Of a stretch of 64,000 nucleotides of DNA, positions 21,540 to 34,118 are shown in pieces. This stretch comes from Harmonia axyridis (Eukaryota; Arthropoda; Insecta; Coleoptera; Coccinellidae), in contig NC_059506.1 in assembly GCF_914767665.1 (NCBI RefSeq), positions 7,192,001 through 7,256,000 of the forward strand, written 5' to 3'. The notes beneath the pieces are model-generated. The model had not been told where the DNA came from, did not search any database, and saw only the letters and a list, made by a program, of their open reading frames with translations. Positions within the stretch are counted from its first letter, which is position 1. Each line of letters starts with the position of its first letter. A program made the translations under genes and the position numbers.

Positions 21540-22350
21540 TTAATATAAATCAAATAATTTGACAACTTTGTGTCTAATCCTTCACAATAATATATCTGTA
21601 TGATATATTCAGTTTATTTTTGTCTTGGAATATATTCCAATTCTAAAAATGACAAATTTAATAATCAACCAGAAGAAAAATTCAAAATGACTAAAACTGT
21701 ACAAATTGAGCAAACGGTTAATAAATTTATTAACCGTTTGCTCAATTTGTACAATTTTGAATTTTTCTTCTGGTTGCTTATTAAATTTGTCATTTTTAGA
21801 ATTGGAATATATTCCAATTAATTCCAATTAATAAATTTATTAACCGTTTGCTCAATTTGTACAGTTTTAGTCATTTTGAATTTTTCTTCTGGTTGATTAT
21901 TAAATTTGTCATTTTTAGAATTGGAATATATCCCAAGACAAAAATAAACTGAATATATCATACAGATTATGTTATTATGTTTATGTTGTTGTTCTATCGT
22001 ATGGATCAATATATAAAATGTCAACTCGATTATGTAAATCCACAAATTATTTAAAAATTTTGTTTGTTGTTAGATTTTTTTTCTCGTAGTTGTATCTAAA
22101 ATAGGTTAAATGTCAAGTATTGTAGATATCATATACATAATATATAAGAAATACTGTAAATTTAACTGTGCAAAACCCACGCGCAACTTTAGTTTTAGTG
22201 GGATTTCAATGTTTATTTACATCTCAACTATTCTTTTGTTATCTATGTAAAACATTTTTTTGGTGAATAAACTTAAACTTAAACTTATTTAGATATATTA
22301 TTGTGAAGGATTAGACACAAAGTTGTCAAATTATTTGATTTATATTTTAC
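21540..22350. repeat. Nested inverted-repeat structure
   Basis: Outer arms 21540-21599 and 22290-22350 are near-exact complements (both contain GTGTCTAATCCTTCACAATA on one strand). Inside, a ~130-bp unit (21600-21731) is followed by two inverted copies: one partial (21728-21820) and one complete (21832-21962). The block 21966-22289 ends in GGTGAATAAACTTAAACTTA, a tail style common for 3' ends of insect LINEs, so a LINE 3' fragment may be included. No coding function. Confidence 0.75.
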
Positions 22351-23333
22351 CTGAGTCTACAAAACGTAAACAACAAATTGAGTAGGCATCATTTCTCGGA
22401 TGGAATATTGTTCCACCTGAGGTTCATTGTTGGTCATTAAACTTGATCGACTTCAACAAATTAACCTTGCAAATTTTGTATGGAATTAATTGTTTTATCT
22501 CTTTGGAACATACCAGTTTAGTATCCATTTTGTGTGTTAAAATTTGGTATTTCCACTATTTGCTTTGCGTAGGTGTTCGGAAATTCTTCGAAGCATTATA
22601 ATTCCATTTTGGAATGACAAAGAGAGAAGATTCAACACGTTGAATATTTTAATATGTAGATAACGGTAACAAACGTTCTCATACCTCTGAAGAGAACCAA
22701 TCTCACTCAAAAATCCATGTTGGTATATTATTTAATAATTTGTTGGAAATATGGGCATGGAGAATTATAAAACAATGAGAGAAATTAGAAATAATCGGTC
22801 ATGACTAATTTTTTTGAGATTATTTCATTCTGTATATCTATACTAGGCTACAATTGATCCGGTTTAGTCTTCTCATAGACTGGTTGACATTTCGTTATTT
22901 TATCTTGGATATTATTCTCATGAATAATTCTGTTACCAGAATTTTCAATTTTTGAGTGAACAAACAGTTCATTTTTTCGAATATCTATAATAAAACTTTA
23001 TAACTCAAAATGACTGAAAAATATCCTCAATGAAGTGATGGTGCAAATTAATTTAAAATTAGGCTCTTAGGATGTGTTGAAAATGACGATTACGTTTCTA
23101 TACAGTTTTTGACTCTATTGATCAAATTTAGAACTGATTTGAGAATTAGATTGGGATTATTCAGTATCTCTTCATATGACTCGTTTATTCGTGCCTTAAG
23201 TTGTTCTCTGCTATTGATGGAGTACTCATTATACCTTATGACTTCAGAGGACTCCATGGAAAATAGTCTAGAGGTGTTAAGTCAGGAGATCGAGATGGCT
23301 ATGCCATTGGTGTCTACCTCGCCTAAGAGGATA
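22351..23333. other. Long spacer
   Basis: No recognised gene or repeat. Confidence 0.35.
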
Positions 23334-23335
23334 TA

Positions 23336-24808
23336 CAGGGTGTCCCGGGAAGAATGCGACAAACGAATACCATAAATTAAGGTCATCATGGAGGACCCGT
23401 ATCAAGATGTTTCAATCGCCTGAGTGCCTTCGTTGGGGATATACAGGGTGATGTTCATCTTATGAGTGAAATTTTACAGTTTAATAACTCTTTAACTAAT
23501 CGACCGAATAATTTCAAATTTTGAAGTTTTGTCACCCTTTCCTATCGCCTTCCTTCAATATTGCTGAATTCGAGTAAATCAGATCCGGACTAGGAAAATT
23601 TCAGACTTTTCCTATTTTTGTGAATATTGGATCACCCTGTACGTGAACATTATGATTTTTTCTCATTTTCGTAACCACAAAGAATCTATTCATTAGGAAA
23701 ATTCTAAATCTCTGCTTGGCACGGTCATACAGGGTGATCAATAAACATTCCCTTATGAGTGAAACTTTTTTAGTTCAATAACTCTTCAACAAATCCACCG
23801 AATAATTTCAATTTTTGAAGTTTTGTCGGCCTTTACTATCGCCTTCCTTCAATATTTCTGAAATCGAATAAATCAGATCTGGACTAACAAAATTTTAGAC
23901 TTTTTATATTTTCTTGAATATTGGATCACTCTTTACGTCAATATCATAATTTTTTTGGTTTTCGTAAACACAACGAATTCATTCATAATCAACATTCTAA
24001 AACTCAGCTTGCCATCGTCATACAGGGTGACCAATAAACATTCCCTCATGAAAGAAGTACAACCGATTCAACCGAATAAAATAACGAAATCTGTGAAACA
24101 ACTTTATCATATCAACGTGCTCAAAAATGCATTAAAATGAAGGAATATCATTTTGAACAATATCTGCTAACTGAAAATATTTTATATTTGATCAATTGTT
24201 TCAAGATCGAATAATTTCAATTTATTTGCTGTTTTTGTTCTATTCTTTATCAAGCTTGTTGATTGAAAGTTTTCCTAAATAATTTGAGGAAAATTTAGGT
24301 GAGATATTCGTGAAGGGTGAAACAACTCTAATTTTCGAGATAATTCTACTGATAAATTCAAGATATCTTGAACTATGAAATTTCTTTCATGAAGAAATGT
24401 TTATTGATCACCCTGAATAATGGCGCCAAGCAGAGATTTGTAATTTTTATTATAAATTAATTCTTTGTGATTACGAAAACGAAAAAAAAAATCATGATAT
24501 CAACATACAGGGTGATTCAATATTCAAGAAAATAGAAAAGGTCTTAAATTTTCCTAGTCCGGATCTGATCAATTTTTCAGAAATATTGAAGGAAGGCGAT
24601 AAGAAAGGGTGACAAAACTTCAAAATTTGAAATTATTCGGTCGATTACTTAAAGAGTTATTCAACAGTGAAATTTCACTCATAAAATGAACATCACCCTG
24701 TATATCCCAAACGAAGGCACTCAGGCGATTGAAACCTCTTAATACGGGTCCTTCTTGATGACTTTAATTCATGGTATTCGTTTGTCGCATTCTTCCTGGG
24801 ACACCCTG
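23336..24808. mobile_element. Fold-back element with tandem sub-repeats
   Basis: Ends CAGGGTGTCCCGGGAAGAAT and its complement, each flanked by TA (23334-23335, 24809-24810). Long arms pair across ~23336-23740 and ~24390-24808. In the left arm a ~290-bp unit bounded by ACAGGGTGAT motifs is repeated in tandem (23444-23735, then 23729-24030). No transposase. A partial third copy lies at 51670-52079. Confidence 0.85.
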
Positions 24809-24810
24809 TA

Positions 24811-25430
24811 AGATATCCGAATAATTCTTGACTTCTAATAAGAAATGAGGGATTTTCCTGTTCCCAGAGGTGCTTATGTTTGTTTCTGTTTTTAGTGACT
24901 GCTAGGTAACTCCATCCGTTCTCGGATGATCTTTCTTTAGTTTTCGTAGTATTTCCTCGATTTCAGTTTCAGTAGTTTCCTTTATATTTTCGAGAATACA
25001 GGAAGAAGCTTTTCTTCCCCGCTAATTTGAACACAAGGGGCCCTCTAAAACTACAATCAGTGAAAAGCAGTGGAGTATCAAATCATCGCGAAGAGTTTCC
25101 ACGACTTGAATATTCAGGAAGCAATTAAGCCCGAAAATGCCCCCTATAGGATTCTCCTGCATTTTAATGAGGAAATAGGAAAAGTTGATTCTCCTTTGGT
25201 TTACATTTCCCGTCGCATCGCACGTATGTATGGAGCTAATGAAGTTGGCTTCAACGACTTGAATTAATGGACTCTTTTGTTCTTTAGCTGTTAATTCTTG
25301 GCGAAATATGCGATGTGATTTCTGGTTTTCTTCCGAAGGCAGTAAAATACAAAATATATCGTTATTTATTTTCGCCATAGACATAACGATATTATTATTC
25401 CTCGTTATATTTCCATAAAAAAATATACAT
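24811..25430. other. Unassigned region with open frames on both strands
   Basis: The part 25022-25384 is slightly GC-richer, with a 120-codon minus frame and a 65-codon plus frame overlapping it. Neither shows a known motif nor clear splice sites, so I do not call a gene. Confidence 0.3.
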
Positions 25431-27035
25431 CATACAAGGTGTTCCTGAATGGGAGGTACACACGAAAATGAGACATTCCTCGGATAATTTTGAGAGAAAA
25501 AATTCCTATAAATTTAGGTCCACAAAAGCTTTGTTTCCATGATACAGGGTGTTAAAGTATGTTTTTTTTCAAATTCTTTTCATACCATCTGCACTCCACA
25601 ATATATTTCACTGAGAGGACACCGCACACTTTATCAGGGAAAGTGGCCCCCTGTCAAATCGGCTGAATTTTTGATATGTTATAATCAAGTCATTCCAAAT
25701 AAAAATTTCAATGGGCAAAAGTTTTTCTATAGGCTAGTTATGACGAAAGAGGCACCGAAAAGCTCGTATTTGTTCTGCGTTTCTGAACAATACAATACAT
25801 TATCCTGGATAATCATCACTATTCTGAGAAATCAAGACGTGAACAGTCATTGATAATAGATACCAAAAGAGTTGTTCTTAGCTGTTGTTTCATTTGATCA
25901 ATTATGCAGTGTGTCCCAGGTACTTACAATTTTTTTTTAAGTTCAATTATTGGAAAATAATTGGTTACAAATCGCTTTAACTACTTACAATAAAAAAATG
26001 TTTAAGAATCTTATTATACTGCTTATTCTACATCATATTCGAATAGTTATACATTATTTTTTCTAATTCATTGCATTTTCATTGAAATTGATGAAATATT
26101 TCCATAAATATCATTTAGTGATTTTTGCATTGAAAAATGTTGGTTGGCAGAACTGATTTCTTCAAGGCAAATTGATGAATTGACTCATAAAGCCGTGCCG
26201 GAAAGTTCGGAGTACCAACATATAATAATAAAATATAACCATGAAAACTGTGCGTTTCTGATATATTCTCGCACGATTTTGTTCTACAAGATGTGGAAGA
26301 ATGAACGGAATAACCACAGAATTAGAGAAAGAATATATTGAGTGTTATATTTAAAAAGGTTCCGTATTGAAAAATCCATTAATTTGTAGATTCATAAGTA
26401 TGAGAAAGTATAAGAAATATTACAAATCTGGATATAAAACGTCCTTGAAAAGGTTTTCTTTCAAAATTATCGTTGTAATATCAGCAATTTTTTCGGTATG
26501 AATATACAATTGAATGGATTATTTCGAATATAACTTTCGCTATCTCTTTATAGGAATTTTTTCGAGTATATTTTTTCGGGTGTGATGTAGAATAGGATTC
26601 ATAAACAATTTTGATTGTAGATCGCTAAGGCAATTTGTAACTATTTTCGGATAATTGAACTTTAAAAATTGTAAGTAGATCGAACACACTGTATAAGTGA
26701 ATAATGTAACAACACCAAAAAACAATGGTTTTATAGTATCTCATATTAATGACTGCTCACATCTTGATTACTCATCAGAATAGTGATGATTATCCAGGAT
26801 AAAGTTTTGTATTGGAGAACAAATGAGAATTTTCTAGAGCCTCTAGCGTCAAAAGTAGCCTTCAAAAAAAACTTTTGCCTATTGAACTTTTTGTTTGGAA
26901 TGACTTGGACTGTAACATATCAAAAATTCAGCCAACTTTCCCTGATAAAATGTGCGATGTTCCTTATTATAACTATTCCAATTTACAGTTTACATAACGT
27001 ATAATACGACAATTTCGATCGCAAATCTACAGGGT
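25431..27035. mobile_element. Diverged fold-back element carrying an R1 copy
   Basis: Left end region ACAAGGTGTTCC (25434) and ACAGGGTGTT (25543); right end ACAGGGTCAT near 27028. Outer arms ~25543-25870 pair with ~26745-27000 (CCAGGATAATCATCAC against GTGATGATTATCCAGG). Inner arms ~25908-26030 pair with ~26560-26690 (TACTTACAATTTTT). R1 occupies the unpaired middle. Old and non-autonomous. Confidence 0.65.
26041..26335 (+). repeat. Repeat R1, copy 6
   Basis: From TACATTATTTTTTCTAATTC through the open peptide frame starting at 26144 (MAELISSRQIDELTHKAV ... NHRIRERIY). It lacks the hairpin found at 15861-15983. Confidence 0.85.
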
Positions 27036-27265
27036 CATATTTTTTCTGGAACCGTGCCAGTTTTTTCCTCCAGAACATTTTTTGGTGAACCAATATGATG
27101 ATTTAAAAAAATGTAAAAAGGAAGATATATCACTAAACTTTTTGATTTCTCAAAATTTTGTCGTATATTTGAAACAATTCTTTCGAAATACTCAAGAAAA
27201 TGCAAGAAACACCCTATACCTCGAAAAAAAGGCATTTGCGCGCCCATATTAATAGGAATTCTTTT
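27036..27265. repeat. Repeat end shared with 53.5 kb
   Basis: ACACCCTATACCTCGAAA...GGCATTTGCG (27210-27245) matches ACACCCTGTATCTCGAAA...AGCATTTGCG at 53524-53560. Only this end is recognisable. Confidence 0.45.
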
Positions 27266-29479
27266 TCCTAGAATTATTTAACGTATCTCTTATTCTTGAT
27301 TGTACCTTTAATTTAGGAATGTGGATGTTGATCATCAAAATTCGTTTCATGGACTTCAGAGTAAGGCCCGTAGAAAATAAAAAATTTTTGTTGGGTTTCA
27401 TTAAACTCATGACTAAGAGGTCTCGAAATACTGTGTTAAATAAAGTTTAATATATAATTGGCAACTTTTGAATGACTTCAAGGATATTTATAGCTCTCAA
27501 CTTGATTTCCACATTGTTGTTTATGGATCTAGATTCTAGGGTTATATTCCGCTGTCATTGTCTTCAACGTCTTCCAAAGTCACACGAATCACGGCATTAC
27601 TTCGTCATGCACCGCATATGCCAAATATGCGAATTACTTCACTCACATTTTTGAAAACGGTTGAACTTACAGTCCATTCAGGAATTATTGACATCGAAGT
27701 AGGCCATGAACGTCTAGTCGCGGCTTTATTTCTGGTTACAAAAAGATCACTAAAAATTGCTATGGTTCATCATAGAAATAACCAGTTTAAATTATTTTTA
27801 TCATTTTTGTATCCGAAAGATCCTGAATTTTCGAAATTACGATTATTACGAAGGGACGCATACAGTCATGATTTCATAAATTGAAATTCAGATTATATAA
27901 CGTAAAAATATAGTGAAATGCTATCTCATTTCAAGGAAATCTAATGAAGAGATATCTATTCATTTAAGAGTCGCCCATGAAAGATCCCATTGAAGATCAT
28001 TAAAATATGCATATTCCTTTTCACCAAAGGCTCTTCAAAAATTGTTGCATTACTGATGGACACTGAATACCAACCTGCTTGCAAAATTCTTATCAAATAA
28101 CTCATATGGATAATTATTATTTTAACTGTGGTGTCTAAACTGGTGAAGAAAATAGAAAAAAACTGGTTGATAAATTTAAATAGTGTAGCTTAGTGAATGG
28201 AAGAGCCATATCATAATAAGACAGAAATAAAATTCAAAGAATCCATTTAGTATATGAAAAATTTTGACATCACAGTTGTACTGTAACTTTCAAAATTGGA
28301 ATTTATCAGCCGATGTGTAAATTATACTCTCTAAAATCACTATTTATTGAAACTGTTCATGAAATGAATGATTCATTGAACTTGTATGAAAAATATAGGG
28401 ACTATTTGTACTCAAGTTTTCTGTTTTTTATTGAAATACTTTCGTACTAGTTACTATGAAATTACATAAAGTATTTTGCCCATAACAGCTTTAACTCACT
28501 CACTAAAAGCATTTTTGCATGAAATAGTTTTTAATGTGTGAATTTTGAAATTTATTGCATTCTATTATTATCTTCAAGTGGGTAAGAGGTGAAGAAATTC
28601 TTGAAGTTACTCTTCTGAATATATTTTTCGATTAAATACTCAGTAAAAATTCTATAAAGCAATTGGAATTTATTAGATTTTTGGATTACTCATTGAAGAA
28701 CAAAAAACAGATTTAACAATACTTAATTTCAATATAGAATATAAATAAACTAAAGATGCAATGCCAAGACTTTGTTTAGCAATCCAATTATAAAATAATT
28801 CTCTCTTCATAGATTTATATAATCCTCATGATCACCACTGTCAAAACAAAACATCCAGGTAAAAATCCAAATATCCAGCATTCAAAATAGTGCTCCTTCT
28901 ACTTTTACCCTTGAATATACTTGAAAAACATTTAGTTTTCTTTCTAGAGTCCACTGTTGAATAATGCTGGCATTTTCAAATAACCAAGTTTCTTCCAGAT
29001 GAATGAATTTCACATTTTGTTGCAAATATTCTCTGTATGAGCCATAAAATCTTACTCAACTTATTATATTTTTCTGTTTATCAATAAGAATTTTCTTTTT
29101 ATTAACTGTTTTGAACTTTTAACCAATTAAGTTTATGTAATGTTGTCTTTGATTGATTAAAATCTAGAAGCTTTTTGGTCAAATTTCATCCAGGCTGATA
29201 TATTGATTGCTTTTGGCTCGGCTTCTGGTAACAATCAAATCATTCAATGATTCTTTGAAGGTGAAATCGTATTGCACAGGTTTTCTTTCACTAATAATCC
29301 AGGTTGTAATGACTTGCCTTCTTCTTTTTTCAAACAGTGCTGTGAGAAATACTCAAATAAACTAATCAGTGTGTGTTTGAAATTGATACAACTTTTATGT
29401 TTCAAAATTTCTTCGATCAAAACCAATAACACAAACAAACTGAAATCTAACCTTCTGTCAATGACATTTCCAATGCCAA
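27266..29479. other. Long AT-rich spacer
   Basis: No convincing exon, repeat family or strong hairpin. Frames at 27558 and 29272 have no recognisable motif. Confidence 0.35.
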
Positions 29480-29712
29480 ACCGAAATCTGCAATTCAAAA
29501 TGTTACTGAATGAGCCAGTATACCAACATTACCAACTTAATTTCGATTTTCCAAAGCCACCCGGGATGTCAGTAATTCCTGAATGGACTGTATATTATTG
29601 CGGTTTTCACCCAATTTATAATCTCAAAAATCGGGTCCGAAAATGTAACTTTCATTTTTTTCTACCTCAAAGGGAAATTGAGATCCCCTCACTAGACAAC
29701 GAATGTGAGACA
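29480..29712 (-). repeat. Repeat R3, copy 1 (minus)
   Basis: The minus strand starts GGGTGTCTCACATTCGTTGT (29712 downward), then TCTAGTGAGGGGATCTC and CATTTTCGGACCCGATTTTT. It follows the same order as R3 at 31664, 40128 and 54470. The far limit is approximate. Confidence 0.65.
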
Positions 29713-29879
29713 CCCAATACAGTTATTTGTGGAACACTCTGTATGGTGTGTTCAGATGAATATAATGAAAAATGAAATACTGAAAAGTCATTAAACAATT
29801 ATATGATTGTGCTGATAGTCTATAGAATAATCTGTCAATTCTAAATGATTTTGTGGTTTGGAAATTTTGAATTCCCAAT

Positions 29880-30310
29880 TGATGTGAAATTATGACTCTT
29901 TGTGTTGAATCTGCATCGGTTTACACGTTTGCCGACGCATTAATGATTTTGACATTAGATAAATGCCATCAAGCAAGCTCTACACATCTCACTCGTCCGG
30001 ACAGAATGGGGGATATTAACAGAGAGATAAAGCACATCGATTGAATAGTGACCAGTGAACCACTAAATATTTTGTAGTATTATAAAGTTTCATTACCGGA
30101 CGGAGTTGTGATAGACACATTAATGTATGGGGCTAGACGACTAGTGAATTACATTGATTACTCCCGGATCCGGGTCATAACTATTCATCCGGGCTTAAAA
30201 GCGGCCATTAAAACACGGTTGCAACTAGCGTGCGATATGTTATTACGTTGGTTATATTGGTTGCCGTTTGAATTTTGAATTCGTTCCATTTATAAATCGA
30301 AAAATAAAAA
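29880..30310. other. GC-richer island before mariner
   Basis: Contains CTCGTCCGGACAG, CATTACCGGACGG and CTCCCGGATCCGGGTC, with several TAAT homeodomain-type sites and no open exon. Candidate regulatory element. Confidence 0.35.
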
Positions 30311-30315
30311 TAATA

Positions 30316-31579
30316 TTAGGTGTACATATTTGCTTCCGCCGTTTTGCAATATATGGCGGTAGCGGTGAGTGGTAGTCGAAATAAATAGATCATTGATATC
30401 ATAAAATAAGCTTAGGTATTTGTAAACATAATGCCATCGAAATATTAGTAGATTTGTGTCTGCATCATAAACTTTTTCTCGATTAAAAATGTCAGCTTAT
30501 TCTCGTCAGTTGCGGAAGATTCTAATTTGGTGCTTTAATATGAAGAAATCTGCGCTGAGGCTCATCGAATGCTCTCAAATACCTATGGTGAGGCCGCTAT
30601 TAGTGAAAGAATGTGCCGAGAGTGGTTTCAACGCTTTGAGAACGGTGATTTCGACGTCGAAGACTCTTGCGATGGAAGAGAGAAAGTTTTGCAGAATTGG
30701 AGGCATTACTTATACTCGTGTCAAACGCAACAAGAATTGGAAGAATCATTGGAAATGAAGCAAAAAGCAATTTCAAAACGCCCGTGAGTCATGGGAATGA
30801 TTCAGAAACAAGGAAATTGGGTGCCGTACAAGTTGAAGTCGAGATATGTTGAACGGCGTTTGTTTGCTTGTGAACAGCTGCTTACAAGGCAAAGACGGAA
30901 GGGATTTCTGCATCGTATTGTGACTGGAGACGAAAAATTGATTCATTATGACAATCTCAAGCGCAGAAAATCAGGGGGATATCCCGGCCATACCTCCATG
31001 TCGACGGTCAAAACGAATATTCACGGTTCCAAGGTCATGCTCAGTATTTGGTGGGACCAGCTCGGCGTAGTGTATTATGAGTTGTTAAAACCGACTGAAA
31101 CAATCACGGGCGATTGTTATCGAACGCAATCAATGCATTCGATCCGAGCATTGAAAGACAAACGGCCGCAATACAACGAGATATATGATAAGGTGATTTT
31201 ATAGAATGAGAATGCTCAACCCCATGTTGCGAAAGTGGTCAAGACATAGTTGGAAACGTTAAAATGGAAAATCCTACCCCACCCGCCGTATTCTCCATAA
31301 GTAGCGCTCTCGGATTATCGCTTGTATCGATCAATGGCACACGGCCTGGCTGACCAGCACTTCCGGTCTTATGAAGATTTAAAAAATTAGATCGATTCGT
31401 GGTTCGCTTCAAAAGATGACCAGTTTTTTCAACGCGGGATTCGTAACGCTACCCGAAGGATGGGAGAAAGTAGTGGCCAGTGATAGACAATACTTTGAAT
31501 CGTAAATTTATTAGCAGTTTCTCACAATAAAGCCTCGAATTTCGGAAAAAAACGGCGGGAGCAAAGTTGTATGCCTATG
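30316..31579 (+). mobile_element. mariner element, degraded
   Basis: Terminal inverted repeats of ~30 bp (left TTAGGTGTACATATTTGCTT; about 24 of 30 positions match the right end) with TA flanks at 30314-30315 and 31580-31581. Length ~1.26 kb is typical for mariner. It carries a broken transposase. Confidence 0.85.
30489..31505 (+). pseudogene. mariner transposase pseudogene (DD34D)
   Basis: Similar in style to the mellifera/cecropia group. The HTH part (ISERMCREWFQRFENGDFDV) and the linker (GMIQKQGNWVPYKLKSRYVE) are followed by the first catalytic block VTGDEKLIHYD. The second block, normally H-D-N-A-R-P-H, reads stop-N-E-N-A-Q-P-H (about 31202-31225), so the catalytic Asp is Glu next to a nonsense codon. 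The third block S-D-Y-R-L-Y is kept, but the preceding S-P-D has become S-P-stop. Frame changes occur in the N-terminal part and more stops near the end. Clearly inactive. Confidence 0.9.
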
Positions 31580-31663
31580 TACAATCTGATAGAAAATTAT
31601 GTCGATGAGAATGAAAAACCTTTGAATAGTTCAATCACCTGACCTTTCAGTTTACGGTGTAGA

Positions 31664-31905
31664 GTGTATCGGGTGTCCCAAATTCGCTGTCTAGCTAGTT
31701 AGGGGATCTTAAAATCCCTCTGATCTAGAAAATAAGGAATAGCACTCGATTTTTAGGAAATTAATTTGATGAAAATCATAAATTCAACTAATTACAAACT
31801 TGGGTTGTATCAAATATAAACCAATAAAATGGTGTTTTTTCCCTTTTCAAAAATATAACCTGATATATAACATAATACATAAAACAACTAAATATATAAC
31901 ATGAT
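31664..31905 (+). repeat. Repeat R3, copy 2
   Basis: Starts CGGGTGTCCCAAATTCGCTG and TCTAGCTAGTTAGGGGATCT, then AAAATCCCTCTGATCTAG and CTCGATTTTTAGG. It lies directly after the mariner and before an ACAGGGTGGA end. Confidence 0.75.
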
Positions 31906-31907
31906 AT

Positions 31908-32160
31908 ACAGGGTGGATCAAAAATGTGTACTGAGCTTTATGGGGGTGATAGTACATTAAAAAATAAGTATAGTTTGATGAACTTATGGCCCAAAATGCA
32001 TATTAAGGGAGATATATCCTTCCATCCTTTTTTTGGGACATCCTTTGTTGTATTCGTTTTGGTAAAAAATACAAGAATTCGATGGAGCGAAGAAAAATTA
32101 CATGATGAAAGTACTGTTATCCCAATACAATAAATTGAACCGTTTTCGAGATATTTGAGT
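31908..32160. repeat. Solo ACAGGGTG-type end
   Basis: ATACAGGGTGGATCAAAAAT start; no inverted partner seen within the next kilobase. Confidence 0.4.
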
Positions 32161-32313
32161 TTTTATAGTCACATGATGTCAGCATTCATCGCGAGATTTA
32201 TCGATATAATAATTCATATTCATGAATTCCTTTGAATATTGAAAAAAACTCAACCCGAGCCGTATCAGGTAATTTCGGAGGTTGTTCACAATATGTGCTT
32301 AATCTCATTATTT

Positions 32314-32765
32314 TAGTATATTATTCAACGAGCGGTAATGTAGGTCATAACTCACGCATATGAAGTTGACAGCACGAGCCGCAGGCGAGTTCTGTAATGC
32401 ATCAAGTGAGTTATGACCATTTCCAGAAGTTGAATACTATACTTTATCTACGACTATAACAATAAATACTAAAATACAAGAATAGAGAAAGAACTTTATT
32501 GACAAACCTCAAAAGTTACCTATAAACGTCAAAATTATCAAAGTGACATCCCTCCTCTCGATAACAATAATGGAATATTCCCTTTCGGCCATCCGAATAG
32601 AGGCACAGAAATATAGAAGCACATAGCCATCTTTTCCGATTTATTATAGTGAGTTATAGCAGTGAGTTATTATAACTCACGTTGTTTGTTAATAGATACT
32701 ATTAATTGCTCAAAAGCAGTTGAATAATGAATAAATAATTCAATAGGAGTAGATAAACCTATTTT
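32314..32765. repeat. Hairpin-headed repeat
   Basis: A ~125-bp hairpin (32314-32440) has arms TAGTATATTATTCAAC/GTTGAATACTATA and GGTCATAACTCAC/GTGAGTTATGACC and the core CGAGCCGCAGGCGAG at 32375-32389. The following ~320 bp end with GTAGATAAAC (~32748-32757), complementary to TTTATCTAC beside the hairpin (32444-32452). The core is identical to that next to the Crypton-like recombinase at 61.45 kb. No open frame. Probably a non-autonomous relative. Confidence 0.65.
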
Positions 32766-33109
32766 ACAATCCACTTCTTCTCTCGAAAGTGATACCTATG
32801 TTTATGACGTTTTGGATGACAGTTCTATTAGACAAATGTCATTGAAACGGGGGTGTGAATCCAAAAGAAGACATGGATAACCCAGTATGAAAGTTTAGTT
32901 CCATGAAATTTCTTTGAATTGAAATGTATATTATTACAAACTTGTTGGTACTTTTTCGCATTTCCCTATTTACACCCAAACTCTTAACCACTTTCGTAGC
33001 TGGAGGAAACAAAATAACCTTGTACAGCTCGATTTGCCTGTTTACAGCGCACTCCAATACAATTTCTATATTCGACCGTTATGTCAATTTTATTGTAGTG
33101 CCCTAGTGC
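32766..33109. other. Spacer
   Basis: No feature recognised. Confidence 0.3.
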
Positions 33110-33395
33110 TTCCGAAATGGCCCACAGGATTGGTCGGGGACAGTTTTCGGGAGGGTTTCGCAACGCCGTGCTGACCCTCTTCAACGTGGCTTCCGGATTG
33201 TCGAGATTGGATGTGGCCGGTCAGCCGGCAAGAATATATTGGAGAAGTGCAACTTGGAAAGTTCATTTCGTGAATTATTCATGCTGGGACGCTTTGATTC
33301 GGGAATGCCATTATATGAGTATGTGGCCGTATGAATTGATCACTGTTTATAACTGCGTCTTTATTGACGACCGTATTATTGTGCATGGTTAGTTG
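33110..33395. other. GC-richer island with open frames
   Basis: A 91-codon plus frame from 33117 (MAHRIGRGQFSGGFRNAVL...) and a 66-codon minus frame overlap. An acceptor-like CCCTAG precedes the plus frame, but no family is recognised and no good donor follows. Either an unknown short exon or a conserved non-coding element. Confidence 0.3.
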
Positions 33396-33857
33396 TTTGA
33401 GATGTCACAAAGGTGCATCTGTATTCAATATTGAAATGACTTTTTCCTACAATTTCATTGCTTACTGAATTTTAAAACTACACTGAGAGAAATCCATATT
33501 TTTTCACTAATAAAACACTTATTTGGAGGTTATTTATTCACAACTATTACAGCAGATTTATATTTAATATATTCATTAATAGTTAGATTATGCATTCAAA
33601 AAGGTTTATTAATGGAGAATAAAATTTTTGTTTACAAGGTAATTGATAATGTTTAATATATTTCGGTTATAAATAATTTATATGAGCTTACATTATCTCC
33701 ACAAATAACATTCACTATCTACAAATTTTCAACTGGTAGTTAACGAACATTTGCTATTTATGAATAAACTATTACAAGAATTCAATAATTTATTCACTCA
33801 GAATATAGGATTTATTAATAATTAACAAATTAAAATAATTCTAGCGAACCAATCTGT

Positions 33858-33922
33858 GGAAAAGTTGAAGGACACATCCCTCAAAGAGAAGCGCATCTCT
33901 TCGAAGGATCTGTCCTTGAATT
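33858..33922. repeat. Hairpin
   Basis: TTGAAGGACA...TCAAAGAGA pairs with TCTCTTCGA...TGTCCTTGAA around a GCGC loop. Confidence 0.7.
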
Positions 33923-34051
33923 TTTCTTTTGATTTGAATTTCCTTATTAAACATAAAATCTGTGTCACTATGGGCTTATTGAACGCCGCTTAGCACATCT
34001 GTACTGAATTTTGGGTTTAGATCATTTTTACCTGCTTAGTTATTAGATATG

Positions 34052-34118
34052 TTGGCGGAACAGTGGTAAGAGTGAACAGATGCAATCAAGGTTGCAGGGT
34101 TCAAACCCGGATACCCAG
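34052..34118 (+). mobile_element. tRNA-derived SINE head
   Basis: An A-box-like TTGGCGGAACAGTGG and a B box GGTTCAAACCC (34097-34109 region) are spaced as in a tRNA. The stem partners of a real tRNA are degenerate and there is no terminator at the expected place, so it is a SINE head or tRNA pseudogene, not a functional tRNA. The 3' extent is uncertain, possibly to the T-run near 34240. Confidence 0.6.

Noticed and set aside
21600..22045. CRISPR-like repeated units
   Set aside because: Units are inverted and ~130 bp, with no regular spacers; explained by nested inverted duplication.
25022..25384. 120-codon minus frame as a gene
   Set aside because: No domain, no conserved neighbours, overlapping plus frame equally open.
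29272..29775. 167-codon plus frame as an exon
   Set aside because: Its last third is the complement of repeat R3; the rest lacks motifs and splice context.
34052..34118. Functional tRNA gene
   Set aside because: B box is good, but acceptor and anticodon stems do not pair and no downstream terminator is placed correctly.
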